Shown here piece by piece: positions 41,204 to 50,174 of a stretch of 60,301 nt of DNA. Both the position numbers and the translations under genes were made by a program. The notes under the pieces are model-generated. The model had not been told where the DNA came from, did no database searches, and saw only the letters and a list, made by a program, of their open reading frames with translations. The DNA comes from Anaerolineae bacterium (GTDB lineage: Bacteria > Chloroflexota > Anaerolineae > Aggregatilineales > Phototrophicaceae), in NCBI GenBank assembly GCA_016789005.1, contig JAEURA010000187.1, forward strand, positions 1 to 60,301, read 5' to 3'. Positions within the stretch are counted from its first letter, which is position 1, and each line of letters starts with the position of its first letter.

Positions 41204-41359
41204 AATCAAGCCCTCCTTCCCTGCATGTCTGCATTGCAGCCAGCCACATGAAGTCCAGCCTAGCGCGCGGTCAACAGAGACGATAGAGCCGGAATGATCT
41301 ACACTGATAGGACCAATCCGGCAGACTGCCTGAGGAAGAGAATGCTGATGCCTATCGAC

Positions 41360-41615
41360 AAGAGCAGCCCACGAAGCGGACTGCGGTGTGCCGAGGTCAT
41401 TATGGCGCTGTCGCTGGCGACCGATGCTGGTACGCTGGACTTTCAGCGGAACCCACACCGGCAGCTACATGGGCTACGCCGGCACCGGGCGCAGCGTGAG
41501 CGTCACCGGCATGAACGTCTTTCGCATCGCCGACGGCAAGATCATCGAACTGTGGACGAATGGCGATGATCTGGGCGAGCTTCAGCAGTTGGGGATCATC
41601 CCGGCGCTGACGTGA
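41360..41615 (+). pseudogene. SnoaL-like ester cyclase, truncated and frameshifted
   Basis: From 41424 the frame encodes a good SnoaL C-terminus: VRWTFSGTHTG, TGRSVSVTGMNVFRIADGKIIELW and LGELQQLGIIPA. The preceding GDR that should join MLVRWT lies in another frame (GGCGACCG then ATG), so one base seems lost near 41423. The first 60-70 residues of the family are missing. The function is probably lost. Confidence 0.7.
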
Positions 41616-41678
41616 GCATTCAGTGCGGTACACTCTGCCCATCAGGCTCTCTTGCGAGTCACTGAGGAAGGGCGGACG

Positions 41679-42437
41679 ATGGGCACATTCGACGGAAAAA
41701 CGGCGCTGGTCACGGGCGGCGCATCGGGGATCGGGCGGGCGGCGGCGCTGGCGTTCGCCCGCGAAGGCGCGGCGGTCATCGTCTCGGACGTGAACGAGGT
41801 CGGCGGCGTCGAAACCCAGACGCTGATTCGCGAGCGCGGTGGGACCGGCAGCTTCGTCGTCGCCGACGTTTCGCAAGCCGTCGAGGTCGAGGCGCTGGTC
41901 GCCGCCGCCCTGTCGCTGACTCAGCGCCTCGATTACGCCTTCAACAACGCCGGGGTCGGCGGCACGCTGGCGCGCCTGCACGACAAGACCGAAGACGAAT
42001 GGGAGCAGGTGATCGGCGTCAACCTCAAAGGCGTGTGGCTGTGCCTGAAATACGAGATTCCGGTCATGCTGCGCCAGGGCGGCGGCGCTATCGTCAACAT
42101 GGCATCGGTCGCCGGGCTGGTTGGCTTTCCGCGCGGCGGCATCTACAGCGCCAGCAAGCACGGCGTGATCGGGCTGACGCGCTCGGCGGCGCTGGAAAAT
42201 GCGCGGCGCGGGCTGCGGATCAACGCCGTTTGCCCGGCATTCACCGATACGCCGATGGTGCGCGAGATGTTCGAGGCTGCGCCGCCGATGGCGGGGTCCA
42301 CGACGGCGGGCAACCCGATGGGGCGGCTCGGCACGCCGGAAGAGATCGCTGAGGCGGTGGTATGGTTATGCAGTGACAAAGCGTCTTTTATCAACGGACA
42401 GGCGCTCGCGCTCGACGGCGGGCTGACGGCGAGCTGA
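41679..42437 (+). CDS. Short-chain dehydrogenase/reductase (glucose dehydrogenase type)
   Basis: A 252-residue classical SDR: TGGASGIG (12-19), NNAGVGG near 88, NMASVAG and the catalytic YSASK near 155, C-terminal LALDGGLTAS. Asp in VSDVNE after strand 2 suggests NAD preference. GGAAGGGCGG precedes ATG 41679. It is the first gene of a run of three oxidoreductase-type genes in the same direction, 104 bases before the next. Substrate unknown. Confidence 0.9.
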   Translation: MGTFDGKTALVTGGASGIGRAAALAFAREGAAVIVSDVNEVGGVETQTLIRERGGTGSFVVADVSQAVEVEALVAAALSLTQRLDYAFNNAGVGGTLARLHDKTEDEWEQVIGVNLKGVWLCLKYEIPVMLRQGGGAIVNMASVAGLVGFPRGGIYSASKHGVIGLTRSAALENARRGLRINAVCPAFTDTPMVREMFEAAPPMAGSTTAGNPMGRLGTPEEIAEAVVWLCSDKASFINGQALALDGGLTAS

Positions 42438-42541
42438 CGCCTGCCGGCATTCCATCAGAAGGCTTGCAGGAAGGCACGCCGCTCCGTCGGCGATTCGCGC
42501 GGTGGGCGGCTGGATGAGTTGATAAGGGAGCGTTGGTCACT

Positions 42542-43150
42542 ATGAAGATCGGAATCATCGGTACGGGGCGAATCGGCACAGGGCTGGCGAAGCGCTGGAC
42601 CGAGGCGGGTCACAGCCTTCTGCTCGGCTCGCGCGATGCCGGCAAAGCCGCCGGGATCGCCGCTGAAGTCGGCGCGCAGGGCGGCACCTATCAGCAGGCG
42701 GTGGATTTCGGCGAGGTGATCGTGCTGACCACCCCCTGGGAGGCGACTGAAGAGACGCTGCGCAGCCTGACCGGTCTGGCGGGCAAGACGCTGATCGAGA
42801 CCACCAACAAGCTGCGTGACCCCCGCCCGGAGACTTCGACGGAGCTGATCGCCCGCTGGTCGAACGGCGCGAAGGTGGTCAAGGCGTTCAACACCGTCTT
42901 CGCGCCGATCATCCACACCCCGCCGGCGGAACGGCTGGCGCAGGTGGATGTTCCGATGGTCGGCGACCATGCCGACGCCAAGGCGCTGGCGGCGGGGCTG
43001 ATTCGCGATGTCGGTTTCAACCCGCTCGACGCCGGCGGTCTGGCGAACGCCCGCCACGTGGAAAATCTGGCGGCGTTCATCATCGCCCTGGGCTATGGCG
43101 AAGGCTTGGGGACCGGCTTGAGCTACCAGTTCGTCAGGGTGACGCCGTGA
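42542..43150 (+). CDS. NADPH-dependent F420 reductase-like dinucleotide-binding protein
   Basis: A 202-residue Rossmann protein with KIGIIGTGRIGTGLAKRW at the N-terminus, the phosphate-binding SRD near 30 (LLGSRDAGK, NADP type), VIVLTTPW, a central KVVKAFNTVFAPI and DVGFNPLDAGGL. These blocks are shared by F420-dependent NADP reductases and related predicted dinucleotide-binding proteins. Whether F420 is used cannot be told. The TGA overlaps the GTG of the next gene, so the two are coupled. Confidence 0.82.
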   Translation: MKIGIIGTGRIGTGLAKRWTEAGHSLLLGSRDAGKAAGIAAEVGAQGGTYQQAVDFGEVIVLTTPWEATEETLRSLTGLAGKTLIETTNKLRDPRPETSTELIARWSNGAKVVKAFNTVFAPIIHTPPAERLAQVDVPMVGDHADAKALAAGLIRDVGFNPLDAGGLANARHVENLAAFIIALGYGEGLGTGLSYQFVRVTP

Positions 43151-43989
43151 CCGCCTACCGCCTGCCCGAAGACACGAGCATCGCCGGAGTCACGCTGAAA
43201 GTGGCGAATCTGACGCGCGCCCGCACCTTCTACGCCGATCTGCTCGGTTTTGCCGTCGTCGGCGAGACGGCGGATGCGCTGAGCCTCGCCCCGTCGCGCG
43301 GCGCCGCGCCGATTATCACCCTGCGCGCCATCCCCGACGCCGTGCCCAAGCCATCGCCGACAGTCGGGCTGTATCACGTCGCCATCCTGGTCTCCGGGCG
43401 CGCCGCCCTGGGCAAGATCATCGCCCGCCTGCTGTCGGCGCGCTATCCCCTGCAAGGGGCGTCGGATCATGCCGTCAGCGAGGCGCTGTATCTGGCGGAC
43501 ACCGAAGGCAACGGTCTGGAGATCTACCGCGACCGTCCCCGCGAGGACTGGCGCATGGACGCTGACGGCTTGGCGATGATCACCGAGGCGATGGACGTCG
43601 ACGGCGTGCTGGAAGCCCGCGACACCTCGCCATGGACGGGTATCGACCCGCTGACCCGGATCGGTCATGTTCATCTGAGCGTGAGCGATCTGAAGGAAGC
43701 AGAGGCATTCTGGGTCGATTCCATCGGCTTCGACGTGATGCAGCGCGTCTATCCCGGCGCGCTGTTCGTCGCCGCCGGGGGCTATCATCATCACATGGGG
43801 CTGAACACCTGGGCGGGGAAGCGCCCGCCGCCGCCGAACGCCACCGGGCTGGAGTCCTTCACGCTGCACCTGCCGGGCGGCATCGCCGCTGCCGTCACGA
43901 ATCTTCGGGCGCAGGGGCGCACCGTCGAAGTGGTGGACGGGCGCGCCGTTGTGACCGATCCCGACGGCGGGACGGTCATCCTCGCGTAA
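43147..43989 (+). CDS. Two-domain VOC dioxygenase, CatE-like
   Basis: A 280-residue protein of two glyoxalase/extradiol-dioxygenase (VOC) domains, about 10-130 and 168-278. The first begins GVTLKVANLTRARTFYADLLGF, the second GHVHLSVSDLKEAEAFWVDSIGF. Candidate metal ligands are His in LYHVAIL, Glu in LEIYRD and His in HVHLSV. The layout fits CatE-type catechol 2,3-dioxygenases. GTG 43147 overlaps the upstream stop. The pairing with an F420-type reductase is noted; a shared pathway is inference. Confidence 0.82.
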   Translation: MTAYRLPEDTSIAGVTLKVANLTRARTFYADLLGFAVVGETADALSLAPSRGAAPIITLRAIPDAVPKPSPTVGLYHVAILVSGRAALGKIIARLLSARYPLQGASDHAVSEALYLADTEGNGLEIYRDRPREDWRMDADGLAMITEAMDVDGVLEARDTSPWTGIDPLTRIGHVHLSVSDLKEAEAFWVDSIGFDVMQRVYPGALFVAAGGYHHHMGLNTWAGKRPPPPNATGLESFTLHLPGGIAAAVTNLRAQGRTVEVVDGRAVVTDPDGGTVILA

Positions 43990-44004
43990 AGGCAAAGCTG
44001 CGTC

Positions 44005-44084
44005 AGGCGGGAGACCTACAAGGCGGGAGACCCACCGGGCGGGAGACCCACCGGGCGGGAGACCCACCGGGCGGGAGACCCACC
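44005..44084. repeat. 16-bp tandem repeat, five units
   Basis: Units of GGGCGGGAGACCCACC; the first two vary (aggcgggagacctaca, aggcgggagacccacc), the last three are identical. It is directly followed by GGGTCTCCCCTAC and a GTAGGGGCGAGCC palindrome, so it seems to be an expanded end of the GAGACCC-type dispersed repeat. No unique spacers, so not CRISPR. Confidence 0.85.
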
Positions 44085-44171
44085 GGGTCTCCCCTACAAC
44101 CAACATGCCGTAGGGGCGAGCCGCCGGCTCGCCCGCTTCCGCTCGATCCTGCTGGTTCGTCCGCGAACGGT

Positions 44172-45341
44172 TCACCCCAGCGTGCAGTAGCGCTGCTCGA
44201 AGTCCGGCGGGATCAGCACCGTGTCGATCAGGTACAGGCTGCCGCTGAGCGTCATGTAATGCTCGGCATCTGTCACCGCCACCGTGCCGTCGATGACGAA
44301 ACCGCCCGGCGCGGCGCGGAAGGTGTGCGTCGTCCCCGCCAGCGTCGGCAGGCTGCCTTCGGCGCTGAGCTGCGCCGGCGTGTAGGTTCCTACGCTGATG
44401 TGATGGAAGATCAGCGCCCGCATCGCCTCGGTGCTGCTCATGGCGCACTCGAACACCTCCGGCGCGACCGACAGCACCGCGCCGTCGGTTGGGGCGAAGA
44501 CCGTCAGCGGGAAATTGGGGTTGCCGAAGAGCGTCTCGAAGCGCGCCATTTCGATCAGCGCGAGGATGTTTTCCGCCGCGTAGAGGGTCTCACCGTCGGT
44601 GACCTGCACGTCCGCCGTCAGCCCGCGCAGAAAGGTGATGATGTCGGTCGGGACGCGGCGGGGCAGACCGACCCGCATGTTCACCGGCTGACCGCCGCTG
44701 TAGCCGCCGCTCATGGCGATCAGGCTGATCAGGTTGGGCGCGAAATAGCCCTGCTCGATGCGCAGGAAGGGCGTCTGCGGGGCGGCGGGGTCGACGACCG
44801 TGAGCTGGCGATAGCCACCCGCCGGGGCAGATGCCGCCGCCGCCTGTCGATAGCTCACGCCGCCGATCACGCCTCTGCCGTCCAGGTTCAGGGTCAGCGG
44901 CGGCGAATTCCTGACGTTGTTGATCAGGATGACGCAGGAGTCGTCCGCCCCGGAGTCGGCGCACAGCCGATCTTCATCGAGGACGATCAGGTCGAGCGTG
45001 TTATCGCCGCCGCCGCCGACCAGCGCGGCGGTGTGATACCCCGGCGCGAGCGGCGGAAGGGTCCAGGTGCGGGTGTACGCTGCGCCGCCGGAAGGAGCGA
45101 CGATGAAAGTTGCCGCCGCCGACCGGTAGGCGACGTACGGGAAATAGTCGCTGATCGAGCCGGGCGTGAAATTGACCAGCACCGGTCTGCCATCGGTCAT
45201 CGTCATGGAAACCGCCGCGCCATCGTTGACCAGCTGAACCACGCGCAGAAACGCCGAGTCGCCGCCGTCCTGCGCCGTCGCGGCGGAAGCTCCCAGGCTG
45301 AGGATCAGCAGCAGAATCGCCATCGTCAGTCTTCGCAGCAT
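44172..45341 (-). CDS. Secreted DUF4397-fasciclin protein
   Basis: A 389-residue exported protein. The signal peptide (RRLTMAILLLILSLG to TAQD) is followed by a DUF4397-like beta domain (about 30-215: LRVVQLVNDGAAV, FPYVAYRSAAATFIVAPSG). The fasciclin domain (about 240-385) has the H1 element LTVFAPTDGAVL, HHISVGTYT and a final GSLYLIDTVLIP. Fasciclin domains act in adhesion. It lies downstream of an S41 peptidase on the same strand with a 187-base gap that holds a 14-bp perfect hairpin. Confidence 0.82.
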   Translation of the reverse strand: MLRRLTMAILLLILSLGASAATAQDGGDSAFLRVVQLVNDGAAVSMTMTDGRPVLVNFTPGSISDYFPYVAYRSAAATFIVAPSGGAAYTRTWTLPPLAPGYHTAALVGGGGDNTLDLIVLDEDRLCADSGADDSCVILINNVRNSPPLTLNLDGRGVIGGVSYRQAAAASAPAGGYRQLTVVDPAAPQTPFLRIEQGYFAPNLISLIAMSGGYSGGQPVNMRVGLPRRVPTDIITFLRGLTADVQVTDGETLYAAENILALIEMARFETLFGNPNFPLTVFAPTDGAVLSVAPEVFECAMSSTEAMRALIFHHISVGTYTPAQLSAEGSLPTLAGTTHTFRAAPGGFVIDGTVAVTDAEHYMTLSGSLYLIDTVLIPPDFEQRYCTLG

Positions 45342-45483
45342 CGCAATTCCTCCCTGAAGAAGCGCTCACCGGCAGGCGCAACAGATTTTCCCGCGCGTCC
45401 GATGCGGTCGATACAATCGCTGATCCTATTGTCGCACGGGAAAGTGATCGGGGAAACTGACGGCAGACCGACGGGCTTCGGTC

Positions 45484-45522
45484 TTCCCCTGACCCCTCTC
45501 AACGCGAAAGGGGTCAGGGGAA
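45484..45522. terminator. Perfect 14-bp hairpin after the S41 peptidase gene
   Basis: TTCCCCTGACCCCT (45484-45497) and its complement (45509-45522) with an 11-base loop, 6 bases after the stop of the minus-strand peptidase gene. No T-tract follows in that direction, so termination is not certain. Confidence 0.5.
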
Positions 45523-45528
45523 CAGCAG

Positions 45529-47871
45529 TTATTCGAGTTCGCGCACTTCCAGGATGTAGCTGCCGGCGCTGGCGTCGTCATAGGTTCCGACTTCCAGGAT
45601 GACCGTCAGCCCACCGGGGACTTCCAGTTCGGTCAGCGACGAGTTGGGCGCGGTCACGCCGTCGTCGGAATCGTCGTTTTCCGCCAGAAGCTGATCGGAC
45701 AGGTCATAGATGCGCAGCACCGTATCGAGCGCGCTGGCTTCGTCCGTCAGGAAGATGCTGACCACGCCGTCCTCTTCGAAGGTCAGGGTATAGCGGACGC
45801 GCTGCCGTTCGACCACCTCGCCGGTGACCGTCTCGCCGACGGCGATCTCGCCGCCGTCCACCAGTTCGATGGCGGTCACGGCGTCCAGATGCGCCACCGC
45901 GCCATCGAGAATCGGATCGCCTTCGGCGAACAGCGTCTCTTCGTTGACCGGGATGACCACTGTCGGGGCGACGCCCGTGCCTTCGATGATGATCTCACCG
46001 TCGGGACCGAGCGCCCGCGAGACCGAGTACTGAAGCTGGATGTCGTCCGGCATCAGGTAGGTGGTCTGCCCGCCGCCCAAGCCTGCCGTCGGGTACTGAC
46101 CGACGACGGCGGCGCGATCCTGCAGGGTCATGTCGTAGGTGAAGTATTCGCAGGCGCTGTTGCAGTTCGGTCCGACCAGGATGGCGACCGCGCCGTTGTA
46201 GCGCAGTTCCTCCGGCGGCAGGTAGTACTGCCCTTCGAGATCGGGGTCGGCATAGAACTCGCCCAGGCTCTCGTCATAGCTGGCGGCGTTGCCCAGCAGC
46301 AGCGGTTCGTTGAAGAAGTACGCCGCCATCTGATCGGCAAGGAAGCCGCTGCCGCCCCCGTTCTGGCGCATGTCGATGATCAGCCCCGGCACGCCCGCGC
46401 CGTTGAGATACTGGATCATCCGCTCCCACAGCTGGATGCTGAGCAGGTCATTGTCGGCGAAGCTGTAGATCTTGACGTAGCCGTAGCCGTTTTCCATCAG
46501 GCGGAACTCGACCGGCGGCTCGGCGCCGGTCAGCCCGGCGTTGAACGACGAGAAGGCGAAGCTGATGCGCTCTGGCACGCTGGTCAGGGTGACCGTCGTC
46601 GGTTCAGAGTCGCCAGGGTTCTGGTAGGTGACCTCGACATCCGTGCCGACTTCCGAGCGCAGCATGTAGCGCAGCTGCTGCAGGCGCAGCGTGTGATCGG
46701 CGCTGAAGGGCAGCGACCAGGGGCGGGTGGCGCTGATCACGTCGTCGATGGGCTGCCCGTTGAGTTCGATCAGTTCGGCGCGCAGTTCAATTCCCGCCAG
46801 CGCCGCCGGTCCCTCTTCGAGCAGGAAGTTGACGATCACCCGCCCGTCGTCGATCTCGCGCGCCGCCATGCCCAGCCCGCCGCCGGTGGCGGTGATGAAC
46901 TCGGTATCGTCGGTCGGAGCGCTCAGGTGACCGTCGGGGATCGACCAGATGAAGTCGCGCAGGGCATGCTGATAGGCGAAGGAGTCGTCGTCGGCTTCCG
47001 CCTGTTCAAACAGTGGGCGGAACTCCTCGCGCTTGGCATCCCAGTCGATGCCCTTATATTCCGTGTAGGCGTAGGTCTCGCGGAACAGCTCGATCAGCGC
47101 GTCGAAGGCTTCGGTATAGCTGAGGGCGGAGAAGTCTTCCTGTTCCGCGCCTTCGCCTTCGATCAGGTCGATCACCGGGCGACGCGACCGGTCGAACGTG
47201 AACGGATCAGTGTCGAGGCTGACGATGGTATAGCCCTGCGGGACGATGACGATCGGGTCGTCGGGGGTGAAGAGCAAGCCGTCCTCGCCGAAGCCGGAGG
47301 GGAAGCCCTGGGCGTCATCGGGCGCGTAGATCAGATACGTACCGCCGATGATCTCCGCCTTCGCCGAAGGATTCGGATCGACCCGTGTCGAAGCATACGC
47401 GCCGGACCAGCCGCCGCCATAGAGATCGCGTTCTTCCAGGTAAGGATCGCCCCAGGTGTTGGTCCAGTAGGCGATGGCGTAGATCATCACGCCGGTGTCT
47501 TCCCCGCCGTCCTGATCGACATCGCGCAGGCTGGCGGCGGGTTCAATCGGCAGATCGATGCTGTAGGTGAACGGCGAGGTATAGAAGTCCGATGTGATCT
47601 TGCCGATGACCTGCGAAGCTTCCGGCATCAGGAAGCCGCGATCCCGGTCCACGAACCCCGCCTGATCTTCGAGGATGACCAGCGGTTCCGCCACGCCCAG
47701 CGTGAAAAAGCCGTTGGTATAGGTCACTGCGCCGGTGATCGAGACCGGTCCGCCCTCGTCGTTGACGATCTCGGCGGCGGGGATGGCATCCTGCGCCAGC
47801 GCCGTCGAGACGATTCCCGACGCCATCAGCGCCGCGAGCAGCAGGACCAGAAAGAGCCTGTTTTGTTTCAC
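45529..47871 (-). CDS. Secreted S41 peptidase with C-terminal PPC domain
   Basis: A 780-residue exported protein. Signal peptide about 1-26 (KQNRLFLVLLLAALMAS), then a long N-terminal beta region, a helical cap (SYTEAFDALIELFRET), a PDZ-like segment (LAGIELRAELIELNGQPIDDV) and the S41 catalytic core: IIDMRQNGGG and PNCNSACEYF with the likely nucleophile Ser572. The last 110 residues resemble a bacterial pre-peptidase C-terminal (PPC) domain (GETVTGEVVERQRVRYTLTF). GTG 47871 follows GAGGAG by 7 bases; the longer frame has no signal peptide at its start. It probably degrades extracellular protein. Confidence 0.85.
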   Translation of the reverse strand: MKQNRLFLVLLLAALMASGIVSTALAQDAIPAAEIVNDEGGPVSITGAVTYTNGFFTLGVAEPLVILEDQAGFVDRDRGFLMPEASQVIGKITSDFYTSPFTYSIDLPIEPAASLRDVDQDGGEDTGVMIYAIAYWTNTWGDPYLEERDLYGGGWSGAYASTRVDPNPSAKAEIIGGTYLIYAPDDAQGFPSGFGEDGLLFTPDDPIVIVPQGYTIVSLDTDPFTFDRSRRPVIDLIEGEGAEQEDFSALSYTEAFDALIELFRETYAYTEYKGIDWDAKREEFRPLFEQAEADDDSFAYQHALRDFIWSIPDGHLSAPTDDTEFITATGGGLGMAAREIDDGRVIVNFLLEEGPAALAGIELRAELIELNGQPIDDVISATRPWSLPFSADHTLRLQQLRYMLRSEVGTDVEVTYQNPGDSEPTTVTLTSVPERISFAFSSFNAGLTGAEPPVEFRLMENGYGYVKIYSFADNDLLSIQLWERMIQYLNGAGVPGLIIDMRQNGGGSGFLADQMAAYFFNEPLLLGNAASYDESLGEFYADPDLEGQYYLPPEELRYNGAVAILVGPNCNSACEYFTYDMTLQDRAAVVGQYPTAGLGGGQTTYLMPDDIQLQYSVSRALGPDGEIIIEGTGVAPTVVIPVNEETLFAEGDPILDGAVAHLDAVTAIELVDGGEIAVGETVTGEVVERQRVRYTLTFEEDGVVSIFLTDEASALDTVLRIYDLSDQLLAENDDSDDGVTAPNSSLTELEVPGGLTVILEVGTYDDASAGSYILEVRELE

Positions 47872-48091
47872 GGGTATGCTCCTCAAGCAGTAAATAATCC
47901 CGGTAGGGACGCAGCGGGCTGCGCCTGTGTCTTCACCATCTTGTTCGTTGGGCGCGACACTGCGCGCTCCACAAGTGCCTTGTGTTTCATTATCGCCATG
48001 TGAAGGCTGTTGCACAACTGATGCGCGCTTAAGACTGGATGAGCGCGCCGGCGACATCACGACTCGCCGGCGATGTCCTCACTCGCCGGCG

Positions 48092-48499
48092 TCATCGCCC
48101 GTCGCCGCCGCGAGTTTCCGCCGGTTCGTCGTCGCGCCTGACGCCGCCGGTCAGATAGGCGACGGCGACCCAAACGCCGCGCGTGCTGCGGTAGAGCAGC
48201 AGGGAGACGGCAAGACAGTAGACGCTCCAGATCAGCAGTTGGGTCAGCAGCGGGGGGTGCGACGCCGCCTCGACGATGAAGAAGCCGGCGAGGGCGGTGG
48301 TCACGGCGAAGCTGAAGTTGACCACCATGCCGCCGATCGATTCGCCATCCTGCCGCTCGAAGCGCACGCCGCACGCCGGACAGAGCCGGTTCATCCTGAA
48401 GAGGCGGGCGAACATTGCGCCCTGTTCGCAGTGGGGGCAGCGTGCCCGCGCCCCCACCCACAGCTTGTGGACGATTTCGCCGGTCTTCCGGTCAGCCAT
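48092..48499 (-). CDS. DUF983 zinc-ribbon membrane protein
   Basis: A 135-residue protein. The N-terminal zinc ribbon has CPHCEQG and CPACGVRFE (four Cys), followed by two or three membrane helices (about 55-77 and 83-103). This is the DUF983 pattern; the function is unknown. ATG 48499 lies 6 bases after the stop of the aldehyde dehydrogenase gene, so it is the second gene of that operon. The gap between it and the S41 gene (47872-48091) holds nothing I recognise. Confidence 0.8.
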   Translation of the reverse strand: MADRKTGEIVHKLWVGARARCPHCEQGAMFARLFRMNRLCPACGVRFERQDGESIGGMVVNFSFAVTTALAGFFIVEAASHPPLLTQLLIWSVYCLAVSLLLYRSTRGVWVAVAYLTGGVRRDDEPAETRGGDGR

Positions 48500-48505
48500 G
48501 AGGCG

Positions 48506-49996
48506 TCATATCCCCAACGAGAGGTATTTCACTTCCAGGTATTCGTCGATGCCGACGCTACCGCCTTCACGCCCCAAGCCGCTCTGCTTGACGCCGCCAA
48601 ACGGAGCCTGCGCCGTCGAAGGCAGCGCATCGTTCGCCCCGATGATGCCGTACTCCAGCCGTTCGGCGACGCGCATCACCCGGCTGACATCGCGCGTGTA
48701 GAAATATGCCGCCAGCCCGAACGGGGTATCGTTCGCCGCCGCGATCACTTCCTCTTCAGTCTCGAAGGGGATCAGCGGCGCGACCGGTCCAAAGGTCTCC
48801 TCCTGGGTGATCAGCATGTCGGCGCGGACATTGGTCAGCACCGTCGGCTGCCAGAAGGTCCCTGGGACGTTGGCGTCGTCGGGCATGGCGCTGCCGCCCA
48901 GCATCAGCTTCGCTCCGTGCGCCAGGGCGTCGCTGATGTGCCGTTCGACCTTCAGCCGCGCCGCCATGTCGATCAGCGGACCCAGGACGCTTTCCGGCAG
49001 CAAGCCGTTGCCGACGCGCATCTTGCCGACTTCTTCGGCGAAGCGGGCGGAGAAGCGATCATAGATGCCGCGCTGGACGTAGATGCGGTTGGCGCAGACG
49101 CAGGTCTGCCCGTTGTTGCGGAATTTCGAGGCAATCGCCCCTTTGACCGCCGCTTCCAGGTCGGCATCGTCGAAGATGATGAAGGGCGCGTTGCCGCCCA
49201 GTTCCAGCGAGATGCGCTTGACCGTCGCCGCCGAGCTGCGGATGAGAATCTTGCCGACCTCGGTCGAGCCGGTGAACGACACCTTGCGCACCCGGTCATC
49301 GGCGAAGATCACGTCGGAAAACGGGATGGGGTCGCTGCACGGCAGGATGTTGACCACGCCGGGCGGGAAACCGGCGTCGATGAAGACCCGCCCCAGTTCG
49401 AGCGCCGAAAGCGGCGTCTGTTCTGCCGGCTTGCAGACTGCTGTGCAGCCCGCCGCCAGCGCCGGACCGAGCTTGCGGGTGAGCATCGCCGACGGGAAAT
49501 TCCAGGGGGTGATCAGCGCCACCACGCCGACCGGCTGGCGCAGCACCATCAGCCGCTTGTTGGCGACAGACGCCGGGATGATCTGCCCGTAGACGCGCTC
49601 CGCCTCTCCTGCGAACCAGGTCAGGAAGCTGGCGGCATAGACGATCTCGCCGCGCGCCTCGGTCAGAGGCTTGCCCTGCTCCAGGGTCATGAGGGTCGCC
49701 AGGTGTTCCTTGCGCTCGACCATCAAGGCGGCGGCTTTGCGCAGCAGATCGGCGCGCTGCTGCGCCGGGAGCGCCGCCCAGGCAGGGAGCGCCGCTGCGG
49801 CCGAGTCGATGGCGGCGCGGGCGTCCGCCGCGCCTGCGTCGGGGATGCTCACCAGCAGGTCGCCGGTGGCGGGGTTGGTGACCTCAAAAGTCCTGCCATC
49901 CGCCGCCGGGCGAAAAGTGTTGTCGATGAAGACGCCGTAGGCGGCGTCGGCGAGGGTCTGGCGGGCAATCGTCCGCGTGTCCACAGGGATCGTCAT
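48506..49996 (-). CDS. gabD: Succinate-semialdehyde dehydrogenase
   Basis: A 496-residue aldehyde dehydrogenase with the GabD-type sequence EQGKPLTEARGEI, ITPWNFPSAMLTRKLGPALAAG and KPAEQTPLSA. The general base is Glu265 (ELGGNAPF) and the nucleophile Cys299 (NNGQTCVCANR). It oxidises succinate semialdehyde to succinate with NAD(P), the last step of GABA or 4-hydroxybutyrate breakdown. GAGAGG precedes ATG 49996 by 8 bases; the longer frame to 50200 has no ribosome site. No GABA transaminase is nearby, so its pathway partner is elsewhere. Confidence 0.88.
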   Translation of the reverse strand: MTIPVDTRTIARQTLADAAYGVFIDNTFRPAADGRTFEVTNPATGDLLVSIPDAGAADARAAIDSAAAALPAWAALPAQQRADLLRKAAALMVERKEHLATLMTLEQGKPLTEARGEIVYAASFLTWFAGEAERVYGQIIPASVANKRLMVLRQPVGVVALITPWNFPSAMLTRKLGPALAAGCTAVCKPAEQTPLSALELGRVFIDAGFPPGVVNILPCSDPIPFSDVIFADDRVRKVSFTGSTEVGKILIRSSAATVKRISLELGGNAPFIIFDDADLEAAVKGAIASKFRNNGQTCVCANRIYVQRGIYDRFSARFAEEVGKMRVGNGLLPESVLGPLIDMAARLKVERHISDALAHGAKLMLGGSAMPDDANVPGTFWQPTVLTNVRADMLITQEETFGPVAPLIPFETEEEVIAAANDTPFGLAAYFYTRDVSRVMRVAERLEYGIIGANDALPSTAQAPFGGVKQSGLGREGGSVGIDEYLEVKYLSLGI

Positions 49997-50174
49997 GACA
50001 TAAACCTCTCTTTTGGGCGCGCGCCGCCCGTGCAGCGGTGCGCCGCTTCGCTGATGTATGGATGTATGGAGATTATAGCGGGGAAACGATCCCAGGCAGC
50101 GGTGAATGTAGTCCGTCCCGTGACCTGTGTTAAGATAAGCACAGGCGTCAAGAGCAGTTGGAACGAGGCGAGGC

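Noticed and set aside
41294..41569. A 91-codon frame starting MIYTDRTNPAD
   Set aside because: It runs out of frame across the SnoaL remnant and shows no domain of its own.
44005..44084. CRISPR array
   Set aside because: The 16-base units are contiguous without spacers.
45889..48003. A 704-codon open frame on the plus strand opposite the S41 peptidase
   Set aside because: It is an antisense shadow caused by high GC; its product has no domain pattern, while the minus strand encodes a full S41 protein with signal peptide. The same applies to other long antisense frames, for example 7386-8993 and 11450-12676.
48057..48461. Alternative 134-codon frame over the DUF983 gene
   Set aside because: The overlapping frame 48092-48499 has the CxxC pairs and membrane helices of DUF983 and a start next to the upstream stop; the alternative is Arg-rich and patternless.
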